Positions 44,826 to 53,113 of a stretch of 64,000 nucleotides of DNA are shown piece by piece. Source of the DNA: Rhizobium freirei PRF 81 (GTDB taxonomy: Bacteria; Pseudomonadota; Alphaproteobacteria; Rhizobiales; Rhizobiaceae); NCBI RefSeq assembly GCF_000359745.1, contig NZ_AQHN01000010.1, positions 164,353 through 228,352 of the forward strand, read 5' to 3'. A model generated the notes under the pieces. It saw only the letters and a program-made list of their open reading frames with translations. It did no database searches and was not told the origin of the DNA. Position 1 is the first letter of the stretch; every line of letters begins with the position of its first letter. A program made the translations under genes and the position numbers.

Positions 44826-45747
44826 TGTTCCAGCGATCATGATACCAGAGCCATTGTTCTGGATGTTCCCTCACCCAGCCCTCGACCTTGTCGTTCAGCA
44901 TTTGCGCGGTTGCGGTCAGATCCAGACCGCCCTGTTCGTTGTATGGCAATTCCAGCTTCGGCTCGATCTCCAGCCTGTAGCGATTGCCAGGCAGGCGGAT
45001 GCAACGGGCCGGATAAACCTCGCAATTGAATTGGCGCACCAGCTTCGGCAGCAGCGGATTTGTCTTGACGTCACGGCCGAAGAACAAGGTCTTCAGGCCC
45101 TTGCGGAATTTCTGGTCGACCAGCACGCCGACACCGCGCCCCGCTTCCAGCTCTCTGGCAAGACTGAAAGAAGAGCCGGCATGCGACGGCACCAGCTTGC
45201 CCATGCGCTTTGCGCGGAAGTCGAAAACCTTCTCCGCCACGTAGGGATTGTTCGGCGGACGAAAGAGCACCGTCACCGTCAGGCCAAACGCGGCCCCTGC
45301 GACGGGCAGCAGTTCGAAATTGCCGGTATGGCCGGTAAAGACGATGAACGGCCGCGGATTGTCCCTGAGATCGAGGAAGATCGGAATGCCTGAAACTTCG
45401 ACGCGGCCCGGCTTGTCGCTATGGGGATCGAAATCGAACAGCCGGTCGAGAAAAACATATTCCGCCGCGAGCCGCCCCATATTGCCCCAGCTCGCCAGTG
45501 CGATCTCAGCGATCTCCGCCTCGCCCTTTTCCGGAAAAGCGTTGCGCAGGTTGGTCAGCATCAGCCTGTGCCTGCGCAAGCGCGGGCCGATCTTGCGGGT
45601 CAGCCAATCGGCAAATTTAGTACCGCCGTCGGCCGGAAACAGCTTGAGGAAATTCAGAAAGCCGAAAATGACCTGCGCCACCAGCCATTGCCGGAAATTT
45701 CTGAGCGCAAGGACAATCCGGGTGATGAAGAGCTTCACGCGGCTCAA
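44806..45747 (-). CDS. lpxXL: Lipid A very-long-chain acyltransferase LpxXL
   Basis: This 313-residue inner-membrane-associated acyltransferase of the HtrB/LpxL family transfers the 27-hydroxyoctacosanoyl-type chain from AcpXL to lipid A. A hydrophobic N-terminus (about 18-36) anchors it. The catalytic HxxxxE motif is FTGHTGNFELLP near residue 142, and VDQKFRKGLKTLFFG follows. It is the last gene of the acpXL cluster and overlaps the adh2XL stop by four bases. Confidence 0.92.
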   Translation of the reverse strand: MSRVKLFITRIVLALRNFRQWLVAQVIFGFLNFLKLFPADGGTKFADWLTRKIGPRLRRHRLMLTNLRNAFPEKGEAEIAEIALASWGNMGRLAAEYVFLDRLFDFDPHSDKPGRVEVSGIPIFLDLRDNPRPFIVFTGHTGNFELLPVAGAAFGLTVTVLFRPPNNPYVAEKVFDFRAKRMGKLVPSHAGSSFSLARELEAGRGVGVLVDQKFRKGLKTLFFGRDVKTNPLLPKLVRQFNCEVYPARCIRLPGNRYRLEIEPKLELPYNEQGGLDLTATAQMLNDKVEGWVREHPEQWLWYHDRWNIKDAVF

Positions 45748-46772
45748 TCCATCTTCAGGATAATCTTGCCGAAGATCTGACGCGATTCCATTCGCTCCAG
45801 CGCCCGGTCGATATCGCTGAAGCTCACTTCGGTGTCGATGACCGGATGAACGAGCCCGCGCGCCATCTTCTGCATGGCGTTGGCCATGTTCTCCATGCGG
45901 CAGCCGAAGGAGCCGAGCAGCTTCAACTGCTGCTGGAACAGCATCATCAGGTTCATTTCGGTGGAAACGCCCGAGGTCGAACCGCAGGTGACAAGACGAC
46001 CGCCGCGCTTCATGCAGAGCATCGAGCCCGCCCAGGTGTCCTTGCCGACATGTTCGAAAACGACGTCGACGCCCTTCTTCTTCGTCAGCTTGCGCACGAC
46101 GCCCTCGAAGCGGTCGGTGCGATAGTTGATGACGTGATCGGCGCCCAGGGCCTTCGCCTTCTCGATCTTGTCGTCGGAGCCGACCGTGGTGATGACGGTG
46201 CAGCCGATCTTCTTGGCAAGCTGGATGGCGGCCGTGCCGATGCCCGAGCCGCCGGCATGAACGAGGATCGTTTCGCCCGGCTCAAGCTTGGCGTTGTCGA
46301 ACAGCATGTGCTCGACGGTCCCGAAGGTCACGGGGGCCAGTGCCGCGCCAACGGCATCGACGCCGGGAGGTGCCGGAACCAGCAGGCGTGCCGGCAGGTT
46401 GACCTTCTCCTGCGCGAAGCCGTCGAGATGGAAGCCATGCACGCCACCGACATGTTCGCAGAGATTGTCGCGGCCTTCGCGGCAATGACGGCAGAGGCCG
46501 CAAGTGCGTGCGCCGTAGATCGACACAAGCTGGCCCGGCAGCACGTTGGCAACGCCCGGCCCGATCGCTTCGACAACGCCGGCAGCCTCGGCACCGATGA
46601 CGAGCGGCATCTTGCGCTTGGCGAATGCCATGCCGCGCCAGCCCCAGACATCGATATGGTTGAGCGCGACAGCCTTGACGCGTAGCGTCACTTCGCCAGC
46701 GCCCGGCGCCTCCGGCTCGGGCAGATCGGTGATCTCAAGTTTGCGGTCGTCGATCAGTTGCAAAGCACGCAT
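45744..46772 (-). CDS. adh2XL: Zinc-type alcohol dehydrogenase of the VLCFA cluster
   Basis: This 342-residue MDR-superfamily oxidoreductase has the structural zinc site CGLCRHCREGRDNLC (residues 89-103 region), catalytic zone NHIDVWGWRGM, and the NAD(P) Rossmann motif HAGGSGIGTAAIQLAKK. In rhizobia this gene sits between fabF1XL and lpxXL and is linked to making the C28 hydroxy fatty acid of lipid A; its exact reaction is not established. It is coupled to lpxXL. Confidence 0.88.
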   Translation of the reverse strand: MRALQLIDDRKLEITDLPEPEAPGAGEVTLRVKAVALNHIDVWGWRGMAFAKRKMPLVIGAEAAGVVEAIGPGVANVLPGQLVSIYGARTCGLCRHCREGRDNLCEHVGGVHGFHLDGFAQEKVNLPARLLVPAPPGVDAVGAALAPVTFGTVEHMLFDNAKLEPGETILVHAGGSGIGTAAIQLAKKIGCTVITTVGSDDKIEKAKALGADHVINYRTDRFEGVVRKLTKKKGVDVVFEHVGKDTWAGSMLCMKRGGRLVTCGSTSGVSTEMNLMMLFQQQLKLLGSFGCRMENMANAMQKMARGLVHPVIDTEVSFSDIDRALERMESRQIFGKIILKMD

Positions 46773-46826
46773 GGCAAAGTCCTTCGCCCCTCGGGCGCAG
46801 TTATCGTTTGTTATTCAAAGGTTCGA

Positions 46827-48113
46827 TTAAGCCGGTTCAAGCGCCATGACAAGGCTGGCGTTCTGACCGCCGAACCCGAAAGAGTTCGAAAGAACGGCAT
46901 TCACCTGCTTTTCACGTTTCTTGTTCGGCACCACGTCGAGGATGATCGACGGATCCGGATTGTTATAGTTGATGGTCGGCGGCAGCATGCCCGACAGCAT
47001 GGTCTGCAGCGAGAACACAGCTTCGACGGCACCCGCCGCCGTCAGCGTATGACCGATCATCGACTTGTTCGACGATACCGGAATGGTCGGAAGCCGCTCG
47101 CCGAAGACGGCGGACATCGCGCCATATTCCATCTTGTCGTTCTCCGGCGTCGAGGTGCCGTGAGCGTTGATATAGCCGATGTCGGTCTCTGCCATGCCGG
47201 CATCGGCCAGCGCGGCGCGGATCGTCGCAATCGCCGGGCCACCATCGGGCGAAGACCGCGTGCGGTGGAAGGAGTCGGCCTTGTCGCCTGCGCCCTTCAT
47301 GATGCCGAGAATCTTGGCGCCGCGGGCAACCGCCGCCTCGAGCGATTCCAGCACCAGCGTCGCCGCGCCTTCGGCGATGACGAAACCGTCGCGGTCCTTG
47401 CTGAAGGGCTTGGAGGCCTTGGTCGGCGGGTCGTTCTGGGTCGAGAGAGCCGACAGCAGCGAGAAGCGGATCAGCGCCTCGGCGCTGAGCGAGCCGTCGG
47501 TCGCAACAGTCAGCGCCCGCGTCGTGCGTCCCTGACGGATCGCTTCGATGCCGAGCTGGATTGCGGTGACACCCGATGCACAGGCAGTCGACAATGTTAC
47601 CGGCAAGCCACGCGTACCGAAGCGGTCAGCCAGACGCTCCGAAATGGCGCCGAAAAGTGCTGCCTCGTGGAAAGCGGGATCCGGGCGCTGGCGCATGGCA
47701 GCAAGGAAGCGCTCATAGGCGTCACCTTCGTGCTCTGCCGGCGGCGAACGGTCGGCCAGCGCAAAGCGGGCGCTCCATTCCGGCTCGATCGGCGGCGCTG
47801 CAAGGAAGAGCGGCGCGTCGAAATCGCCGGAGATACCGGCTTGGGCCAGAGCTTCGATCGTCGTCTCGCGGGCAAACGCATAGGAGCGTTCGACTGCATT
47901 CGGAGCCGGGATATCGATAAAATCCACCGTGCCGGCGATGCGCGTCGAAAGCCCGTCGGTCGGGAAGCGCGTTATATTGTGAATGCCTGAAACGCCCGAG
48001 GAAAGCGCGTTCCAATTGTCCTCGAGACCCTGGCCGAGCGAGGTGATGATACCCATACCGGTGACGGCGACGATCGGGCGTCCAAGATGATCCTTGTAGG
48101 CGGATGCGGTCAT
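46827..48113 (-). CDS. fabF1XL: VLCFA 3-oxoacyl-ACP synthase FabF1XL
   Basis: This 428-residue condensing enzyme extends acyl chains on AcpXL to C28 or longer. The catalytic triad is intact: Cys in VTLSTACASGVTAIQ (about residue 172), His in NAHGTSTPENDK and His in SNKSMIGHTLTAAGAVE. ATG 48113 (MTASAYK) follows GAGG; an earlier GTG at 48128 is possible. It pairs with FabF2XL, which lacks the cysteine. Located after fabF2XL and before adh2XL. Confidence 0.92.
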   Translation of the reverse strand: MTASAYKDHLGRPIVAVTGMGIITSLGQGLEDNWNALSSGVSGIHNITRFPTDGLSTRIAGTVDFIDIPAPNAVERSYAFARETTIEALAQAGISGDFDAPLFLAAPPIEPEWSARFALADRSPPAEHEGDAYERFLAAMRQRPDPAFHEAALFGAISERLADRFGTRGLPVTLSTACASGVTAIQLGIEAIRQGRTTRALTVATDGSLSAEALIRFSLLSALSTQNDPPTKASKPFSKDRDGFVIAEGAATLVLESLEAAVARGAKILGIMKGAGDKADSFHRTRSSPDGGPAIATIRAALADAGMAETDIGYINAHGTSTPENDKMEYGAMSAVFGERLPTIPVSSNKSMIGHTLTAAGAVEAVFSLQTMLSGMLPPTINYNNPDPSIILDVVPNKKREKQVNAVLSNSFGFGGQNASLVMALEPA

Positions 48114-48124
48114 GATGTTGGTCC

Positions 48125-49330
48125 TCACGCTTCAGCTGACAGTACGGCGATGCCTTCGCCGCGTACATGGCCAACAGTCGTTACAACAGCATTACGTGTA
48201 CCGGCCGCCATAGTTTTTTCATGCGCGCCATCGAATGGCGGCACCTTGGCCTGATTGGCCACGGCCAGCGCTGCAAAAGCGATCCCGAGCGGGAACTGGG
48301 CTTCCAGCCCATGGCCGGAAATGCCGGAATAGGCGCGAATGGGTGAGTTTGGAATCTGCGCCTCAAGCACCGCCTTCTCGCGCTTGGCAAGATCGTGGAT
48401 CGCCGTCGTGCCGGAAAAGACGATGCTCGCCTCGCCGTCCGCCTGCTTGGCGGGCGCCAGCATGCGCTCAAGCCGCGCTTCGAACTTGCCCTCATCGCGG
48501 CGGCCGCGGTCACCCTCGACCGAATCGATGGTTGCATAGATCCGAGCGCCTCGACCTTCGGCATGGGCGCGCGATTCGAGCACCAGGAAGGCGCTTACCG
48601 AACCCATGATCATGCCGCCGCCGTCTTCCGGCTTGCGCGACCAGAGGGGATGCCAGTCGCCGATCGCATGTGCATTGATCGATTCGATGAGCAGGATCAT
48701 GTCCAGCCGCTCGGCCGAGAAGGCCGCACCCACCAGCGCATGGCTCGATTCGCCGGACTTGATGCGGTGGAAAGCAGTCTCGACGGCGGAAACGCCGGAG
48801 GCTTCTTCACCCATGAAAGTCCGCGAGGAGCCGGTGACCTTGTGGACGATCGAGATATTGCCGGCGAGCAGGTTCGAAAGCTGGGCCAGAAACAGCGTCG
48901 GCCGCAGTTCCGTCGTCAGCTTCTCGTTCAGCAAGAGTTCGCGGTCGTTGCGCTTCAGGCCTTCGTTGACGATCAACGTGTCGACATTGATATCGCGTTC
49001 ACCCCCGCCGGCAGCAACGATCATGTCCATGGTGCCGCAGGCTTCGAGATCATCCTTGAAACCGGCATCGTCGAGCGCCAGACCGGCGGTGAAGACGCCG
49101 ATACGCTGCCAGTTTTCCATCTGGCGCTGATCGCCGCGCTTCGGGATCTGTTGCGACCAGTCGATCTCCGGCAACGGATGTACCGGGTAGGGCCTGAATT
49201 TCTCGGTTTCGACGATGGTCGGCGGCGCCTTGTCGGCAGTCAGCAGAGCCACATGCGCATCCTTGCCGACACCCTGACAGGTGACGATGCCGACACCCGT
49301 GATCACCACATCATTCTGAGCCTTGCTCAT
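48125..49330 (-). CDS. fabF2XL: FabF2XL, ketosynthase-like protein lacking the catalytic cysteine
   Basis: This 401-residue thiolase-fold protein aligns with FabF over its whole length (VVITGVGIVTCQGVG at the start, SNLLAGNISIV, and GISGHGLEAQFPLG near the end), but the site that carries Cys in FabF (xxACxSG) reads GEEASG, with Glu176 in the cysteine position. The NAHGTxT histidine is also lost (FSGTTAIHDLAK). This is the pattern of a chain-length factor. It likely forms a heterodimer with FabF1XL and sets chain length. Rhizobial VLCFA clusters are known to need it, but its role is inferred. Confidence 0.88.
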   Translation of the reverse strand: MSKAQNDVVITGVGIVTCQGVGKDAHVALLTADKAPPTIVETEKFRPYPVHPLPEIDWSQQIPKRGDQRQMENWQRIGVFTAGLALDDAGFKDDLEACGTMDMIVAAGGGERDINVDTLIVNEGLKRNDRELLLNEKLTTELRPTLFLAQLSNLLAGNISIVHKVTGSSRTFMGEEASGVSAVETAFHRIKSGESSHALVGAAFSAERLDMILLIESINAHAIGDWHPLWSRKPEDGGGMIMGSVSAFLVLESRAHAEGRGARIYATIDSVEGDRGRRDEGKFEARLERMLAPAKQADGEASIVFSGTTAIHDLAKREKAVLEAQIPNSPIRAYSGISGHGLEAQFPLGIAFAALAVANQAKVPPFDGAHEKTMAAGTRNAVVTTVGHVRGEGIAVLSAEA

Positions 49331-49373
49331 TCATCAATCCTCTTCGAATGCGGCACCCGCAAAGCCGGCAGCG

Positions 49374-49847
49374 TCAACCGTTCCTGGCGATGGCGTCGAG
49401 AAGCCCGATCTCGCCTGCCCGCTTGCGCACGATATCGCCGAGCGGCACCTCATTAAACGGCATGGTGCGCAGCTTCAACTGCGCATCGCAAACCTTCTTT
49501 CCGGCAATGGTGATCCGCGCCTTGGTGACGGCAAATCCCGAACCCTCGTGCTCCAGATCCGCTTCGATGTCGAGTTCGGCCTCCGGTTCGACGAAGGTGC
49601 GCATCTTGGCACCGTCCACCGACATCAGGAACGGCATATAGGCAAACTTCGTCGCAGCAAGCACCAGCATGCCCGAAGCCTGCGCCATCGTCTCGATCAG
49701 GAGAACGCCGGGCACGAGCGGCATGCCCGGAAAATGGCCTTCGAAAACCGGGCTCTTCGCCGGAACGACGGAACGCGCCTTCAACAGGCCCTTGGACAGA
49801 TCGACGGATTCAACCTTGTCGATCATCTGGAAATATTCCAGCAGCAT
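49374..49847 (-). CDS. fabZXL: VLCFA 3-hydroxyacyl-ACP dehydratase FabZXL
   Basis: This 157-residue hotdog dehydratase has the FabZ active-site block EGHFPGMPLVPGVLLIETMA (His and Glu). It opens MLLEYFQMIDKVESVDL. It removes water during elongation of AcpXL-bound acyl chains. ATG 49847 follows GGAGG; a longer frame adds ten residues without support. It is second in the cluster, 123 bases after acpXL. Confidence 0.9.
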   Translation of the reverse strand: MLLEYFQMIDKVESVDLSKGLLKARSVVPAKSPVFEGHFPGMPLVPGVLLIETMAQASGMLVLAATKFAYMPFLMSVDGAKMRTFVEPEAELDIEADLEHEGSGFAVTKARITIAGKKVCDAQLKLRTMPFNEVPLGDIVRKRAGEIGLLDAIARNG

Positions 49848-49970
49848 CAACGCCTCCGCTCCAAACCCGCAACGCAAGATGCCACGGGCGGAATACGCTA
49901 TTTAAGAATGAAACCGCCCGGCCGCCAGATTCAAGGGCGGCTGGGCGTCAAAAAAGTGCAAGGATTTCGC

Positions 49971-50249
49971 TCAGCCCTTGGCGGCGCGCAACTCGTCGAT
50001 CTTGGCACAGAGGTTCTTCAGCACGAAGTACTCTTCGGTGGAAACCTTGCCTTCGTTGACTTCCTGCGTCCACTGTTCCAGCGGAATCTTGATGCCGAAC
50101 TCTTTGTCGATGGCGAAGACGATATCCAGGAAGTCCAGGCTGTCGATGCCAAGGTCGTCGATCGTGTGGCTATCCGGAGTGATCGTCTCGCGGTCGATTT
50201 CGCTGGTTTCAGCGATGATGTCGGCAACTTTGTCAAATGTAGCAGTCAC
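49971..50249 (-). CDS. acpXL: Acyl carrier protein for very-long-chain fatty acids
   Basis: This 92-residue acidic carrier holds the growing C28-type chain. The phosphopantetheine serine is Ser37 in [15 protein letters not shown]. The sequence ([18 protein letters not shown] to [14 protein letters not shown]) is nearly identical to the AcpXL family as I know it. The start is GTG 50249, eight bases after GAGG; upstream ATGs in frame would add unconserved residues. It leads the cluster, and a long inverted repeat lies about 150 bases upstream. Confidence 0.93.
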   Translation of the reverse strand: MTATFDKVADIIAETSEIDRETITPDSHTIDDLGIDSLDFLDIVFAIDKEFGIKIPLEQWTQEVNEGKVSTEEYFVLKNLCAKIDELRAAKG

Positions 50250-50401
50250 TGCCCATACCTCTTGAAATAATAATTCAATCCCCCTCATAGGGAAATCCAT
50301 TCCAAAAGCCAATGGTTTCCACCAGAAACCCCGGCAATTTGGCAGGACACTGTTGCGCAAACAGCAAAACGACGCTTGCGCCGCGACTTAAAAGGATCGC
50401 A

Positions 50402-50462
50402 GCGGACATGCGTGCAAGATGCGGCAGCATTGCGGCCAGCCGCATCTTGCATGCATGTCCGC
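50402..50462. repeat. 24-bp inverted repeat upstream of acpXL
   Basis: The arms are 50402-50425 and 50439-50462, 24 bases each with a single mismatch, around a 13-base loop. As plus-strand RNA the odd pair is G-U, so all 24 positions can pair; as minus-strand RNA it is A-C. It sits between the L,D-transpeptidase stop (50475) and acpXL (start 50249) and has no T tract. It may terminate the transpeptidase transcript, or be an element of a dispersed family; only this copy is visible. Confidence 0.75.
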
Positions 50463-50474
50463 AGATCGGATTGG

Positions 50475-50903
50475 TCACTCGCTGATGACGATACGCGTAT
50501 TGTGGAGCCCTACGTCGGACGCCAGCGCGAAAAAGGTTGCTGCATTGTGCGTTTCCAGCCGCACGCAGCCATGCGATGCCGGCCTGCCGAGATGCCTGAC
50601 CTCGTAGGTGCCATGAACGGCGTAACCGCCATTGAAAAACACCGCGTAGGGCATCGGCGCATCGTCATATTTCTTCGAACGGTGATCCTTTGAAAGCCAT
50701 TTCGCAGTATAGGAGCCAATCGGCGTGACATACCCCTTGCGGGCTGTCGATACCTTCCAGCGATACTTGAAAACACCGTCCTCGGACACGGTCATCGTCT
50801 GCGAGCGAAGATCGACAGTCGCAAGAACGGTTCCTGCATTTGCCGAGCCGACGTGCAGCTGCGTACAAAGACATGCTATAGTGGCTACTGCTACATATTT
50901 CAT
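50475..50903 (-). CDS. L,D-transpeptidase (YkuD domain)
   Basis: This 142-residue secreted enzyme has a signal peptide ending near GSANA (residue 23) and a YkuD catalytic domain with the active-site motif RPASHGCVRLE and FNGGYAVHGTYEV. It makes 3-3 cross-links in peptidoglycan or attaches proteins to it, which is important in Rhizobiales that rely on such bonds. It is small for the family because only the catalytic domain is present. It lies between cobD and acpXL and has its own promoter-like sequence. Confidence 0.9.
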   Translation of the reverse strand: MKYVAVATIACLCTQLHVGSANAGTVLATVDLRSQTMTVSEDGVFKYRWKVSTARKGYVTPIGSYTAKWLSKDHRSKKYDDAPMPYAVFFNGGYAVHGTYEVRHLGRPASHGCVRLETHNAATFFALASDVGLHNTRIVISE

Positions 50904-50972
50904 CTCATCCCCTCCGGCTGTTTGCTTCTTCGTGAAGCAATTCAGACGATGGGAAAGCTTAACAGCAGGCCA

Positions 50973-51003
50973 ATTATACCAAATTAATACGTATAGTGAG
51001 CAA
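50973..51003 (-). promoter_or_regulatory. Putative promoter of the L,D-transpeptidase gene
   Basis: On the minus strand, TTGCTC (51003-50998) and TATAAT (50978-50973) are 19 bases apart in an AT-rich stretch 70 bases before the transpeptidase start. The -10 is perfect; the spacing is a little long. Confidence 0.4.
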
Positions 51004-51024
51004 TCTATTAATTGAAACGGCAGG

Positions 51025-52005
51025 TTACAATAAGATCAGGAATCCCATGAAGGCGAGGAATGTTAGAACCGAGCACGCCGAATAGAAAATGGTGATGCCG
51101 GCTTCGATATCGCTGACGGTGGCAGTATCCCGGCCGGCGCCGTTGATCATCGGTTCGCGCACCAGCTCGCCGCCGTAGATGCGCGGTCCTGCGAGCTGTA
51201 TGTCCAAAGCGCCGGCCATGGCCGCTTCCGGCCTGCCGGAATTGGGCGAGCGATGCAGGCCGCCATCCCTCACGGCAACGCGGATCGCATTGCCGAGTGC
51301 GGAGATCCCGCGCTTTGCGAGTGCGCCAACGGCGATCAGCAGGATAGACAGCCGTGCCGCGGGCCAGTTCGCAACATCGTCCAGCTGCGCAGCGGCACGA
51401 CCGAAATCGATATAGGTTTCCGATTTGTGGCCGATCATCGAATCAGCCGTGTTGAGCATCTTGTAGAGGAACAGGCCCGGCAGGCCGAAAAGGCCGTACC
51501 AGAGCGCAGGCGCGACGACACCATCGGAAAAATTCTCGGCGAGGCTCTCGATCGCCGCCCGGCAGACACCAGGCTCATCCAGGGTCTCGGGATCACGGCC
51601 GACGATGCGCGAAACGGCAAGACGACCGCCTTCCAGTCCGTTGGTTCGCAAGGCCTGCGACACCTCGCCGACATGATCGCCCAGGCTTTTTTGCGCGAGA
51701 AACACGGCAACGAGCGCGGCCTCAATCAATATGCCGAGCCAGCCGAAGATGGCGAGGAATCCATGCACTACCCAGCCGATGATCGCAGCACCCATCAGCA
51801 GCGCGACGATCGACATGAAGCCGTTGCGACGGCGAAGCACGCCGGAGAGATGCTTTCCATTGAAGCGTTGATCGAAGTAGGAAATCGCCTTGCCGAACAG
51901 CACGACGGGATGCGGCAGCCGCTGCCACAGCCAGTCGGGATCTCCGACGATCCTGTCCAGCAGCAGTGCAAGCACGAGAATGAGCAAATGTTCGTCGGCG
52001 ATCAT
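51025..52005 (-). CDS. cobD: Adenosylcobinamide-phosphate synthase CobD
   Basis: This 326-residue membrane enzyme (CbiB in Salmonella) attaches aminopropanol phosphate to adenosylcobyric acid. Recognisable are LALLLDRIVGDPDWLWQRLP, the ESLAENFSDGVVAPALWYG block and NTADSMIGHKSE, with several membrane helices. It follows cobC after 88 bases that hold a repeat element, and it ends the cobABCD run before the L,D-transpeptidase gene. Confidence 0.93.
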   Translation of the reverse strand: MIADEHLLILVLALLLDRIVGDPDWLWQRLPHPVVLFGKAISYFDQRFNGKHLSGVLRRRNGFMSIVALLMGAAIIGWVVHGFLAIFGWLGILIEAALVAVFLAQKSLGDHVGEVSQALRTNGLEGGRLAVSRIVGRDPETLDEPGVCRAAIESLAENFSDGVVAPALWYGLFGLPGLFLYKMLNTADSMIGHKSETYIDFGRAAAQLDDVANWPAARLSILLIAVGALAKRGISALGNAIRVAVRDGGLHRSPNSGRPEAAMAGALDIQLAGPRIYGGELVREPMINGAGRDTATVSDIEAGITIFYSACSVLTFLAFMGFLILL

Positions 52006-52020
52006 GTCGAAAAATCCTCA

Positions 52021-52135
52021 AGAACATGATGCCGAAAAGTGTAAGCGGTTTTCGGCCGACATCATGCTCTACTTATTTGTTTCTGGAGCGGATTCAGATT
52101 TTAGGTCGAGCCGCCCTAAAATAATCCGGCTCTAG
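52021..52135. repeat. RIME-like two-hairpin repeat, copy B, running into cobC
   Basis: The first palindrome pairs CATGATG (52025-52031) with CATCATG (52060-52066) and, inside, CCGAAAA with TTTTCGG, with AAGCGGTTTT in the loop. The second palindrome pairs GAGC-GGATT (52086-52094) with AATCC-GGCTC (52123-52132) and ATTTTAGG with CCTAAAAT (52098-52105, 52115-52122). The cobC stop (52094-52096) falls inside the second palindrome, so the element supplies the last dozen codons of cobC. Same layout as copies A and C. Confidence 0.7.
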
Positions 52136-53113
52136 TACCCCGGCGAGTTTTCGGTCCGCCTCTTCATCCGGAGCAAGGCCGAAGCGCAGCCAGTTGCGCG
52201 CATAATCGAACTTGCGGACCAGAATATGGTGGCGGCAGAGATGCGTATATATGCCTTCCGCACGCTCGTCGGCAACCAGCGCGAACAATGCCGTGCCCCC
52301 TGCAACATGCAGGCCCGATCTGCGGAGGATTGTCTCCAGCGCGAGGCGACGTTGAAGAATGCGGTCGCGAATGGCGGTCGTATCGCTCCCCATCAAAGAC
52401 GTTGCGATCGACAGCGCCGGACCGGACACAGCCCAGGGGCCGAGCCAATCCTCGAAGCGAGCCATGATCGAAGCCTCGGCAATGACGAAGCCAAGCCGCA
52501 AACCGGCCATGCCGAAGAATTTGCCGAAGGATCGGAAAATGATGAGGCCCGGCATGGAGGCAGCATATGGCGCGACGCTCGCGTCCGGCTCGACATCGCC
52601 GAATGCTTCGTCAACCAGAAGAATGCCGCCCGTTTGACGTTGCCTTTCATACAAATCGCGCAGGCGATCGACCGGCAGCATCCGCCCATCCGGATTGTTG
52701 GGATTGACGACGACGACGAGTCTGTCATCCGCCGTCAGATCGGCGATCGTTGCGACCTGGCGAACCCGCAGGCCGGCGAGCGTGAAGGCGCGGGCGTATT
52801 CACCATAGGTCGGCGACAGGATGGCAACGCTTCCACCGGTCACGAGCCTGGGAAGCAGCTGGATGACCGATTGCGTACCCGGAACCGGCAAGGGCAAGAT
52901 GTCGCCGCTGCGGTAATAGCTCCTCGCCGCCTCGCGCGCCCGCTCCTGCAGATACTGATCCGGTAGCCGATGCCAGGCCGAAACGGGCACCTCCGGCAAG
53001 GCAACGGGATTGGGATTGATGCCGGTCGACAGATCCAGCCATTCTTCCGGCCGGCCGCCATAGTGACGCGCTGCCGCGGTGATGCCGCCACCATGCGCGA
53101 TCTTGTTCGTCAT
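52094..53113 (-). CDS. cobC: Threonine-phosphate decarboxylase CobC
   Basis: This 339-residue PLP enzyme of fold type I aligns with CobC/CobD(Salmonella), which makes aminopropanol phosphate. Blocks: KIAHGGGITAAARHYGGRPE, LDLSTGINPNP, the PLP lysine in FRSFGKFFGMAGLRLGF, and RFGLAPDEEADRK near the end. It overlaps cobB by four bases. Its last ~12 residues (YFRAARPKI end) are encoded by a palindromic repeat and are probably not ancestral. Confidence 0.92.
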   Translation of the reverse strand: MTNKIAHGGGITAAARHYGGRPEEWLDLSTGINPNPVALPEVPVSAWHRLPDQYLQERAREAARSYYRSGDILPLPVPGTQSVIQLLPRLVTGGSVAILSPTYGEYARAFTLAGLRVRQVATIADLTADDRLVVVVNPNNPDGRMLPVDRLRDLYERQRQTGGILLVDEAFGDVEPDASVAPYAASMPGLIIFRSFGKFFGMAGLRLGFVIAEASIMARFEDWLGPWAVSGPALSIATSLMGSDTTAIRDRILQRRLALETILRRSGLHVAGGTALFALVADERAEGIYTHLCRHHILVRKFDYARNWLRFGLAPDEEADRKLAGVLEPDYFRAARPKI

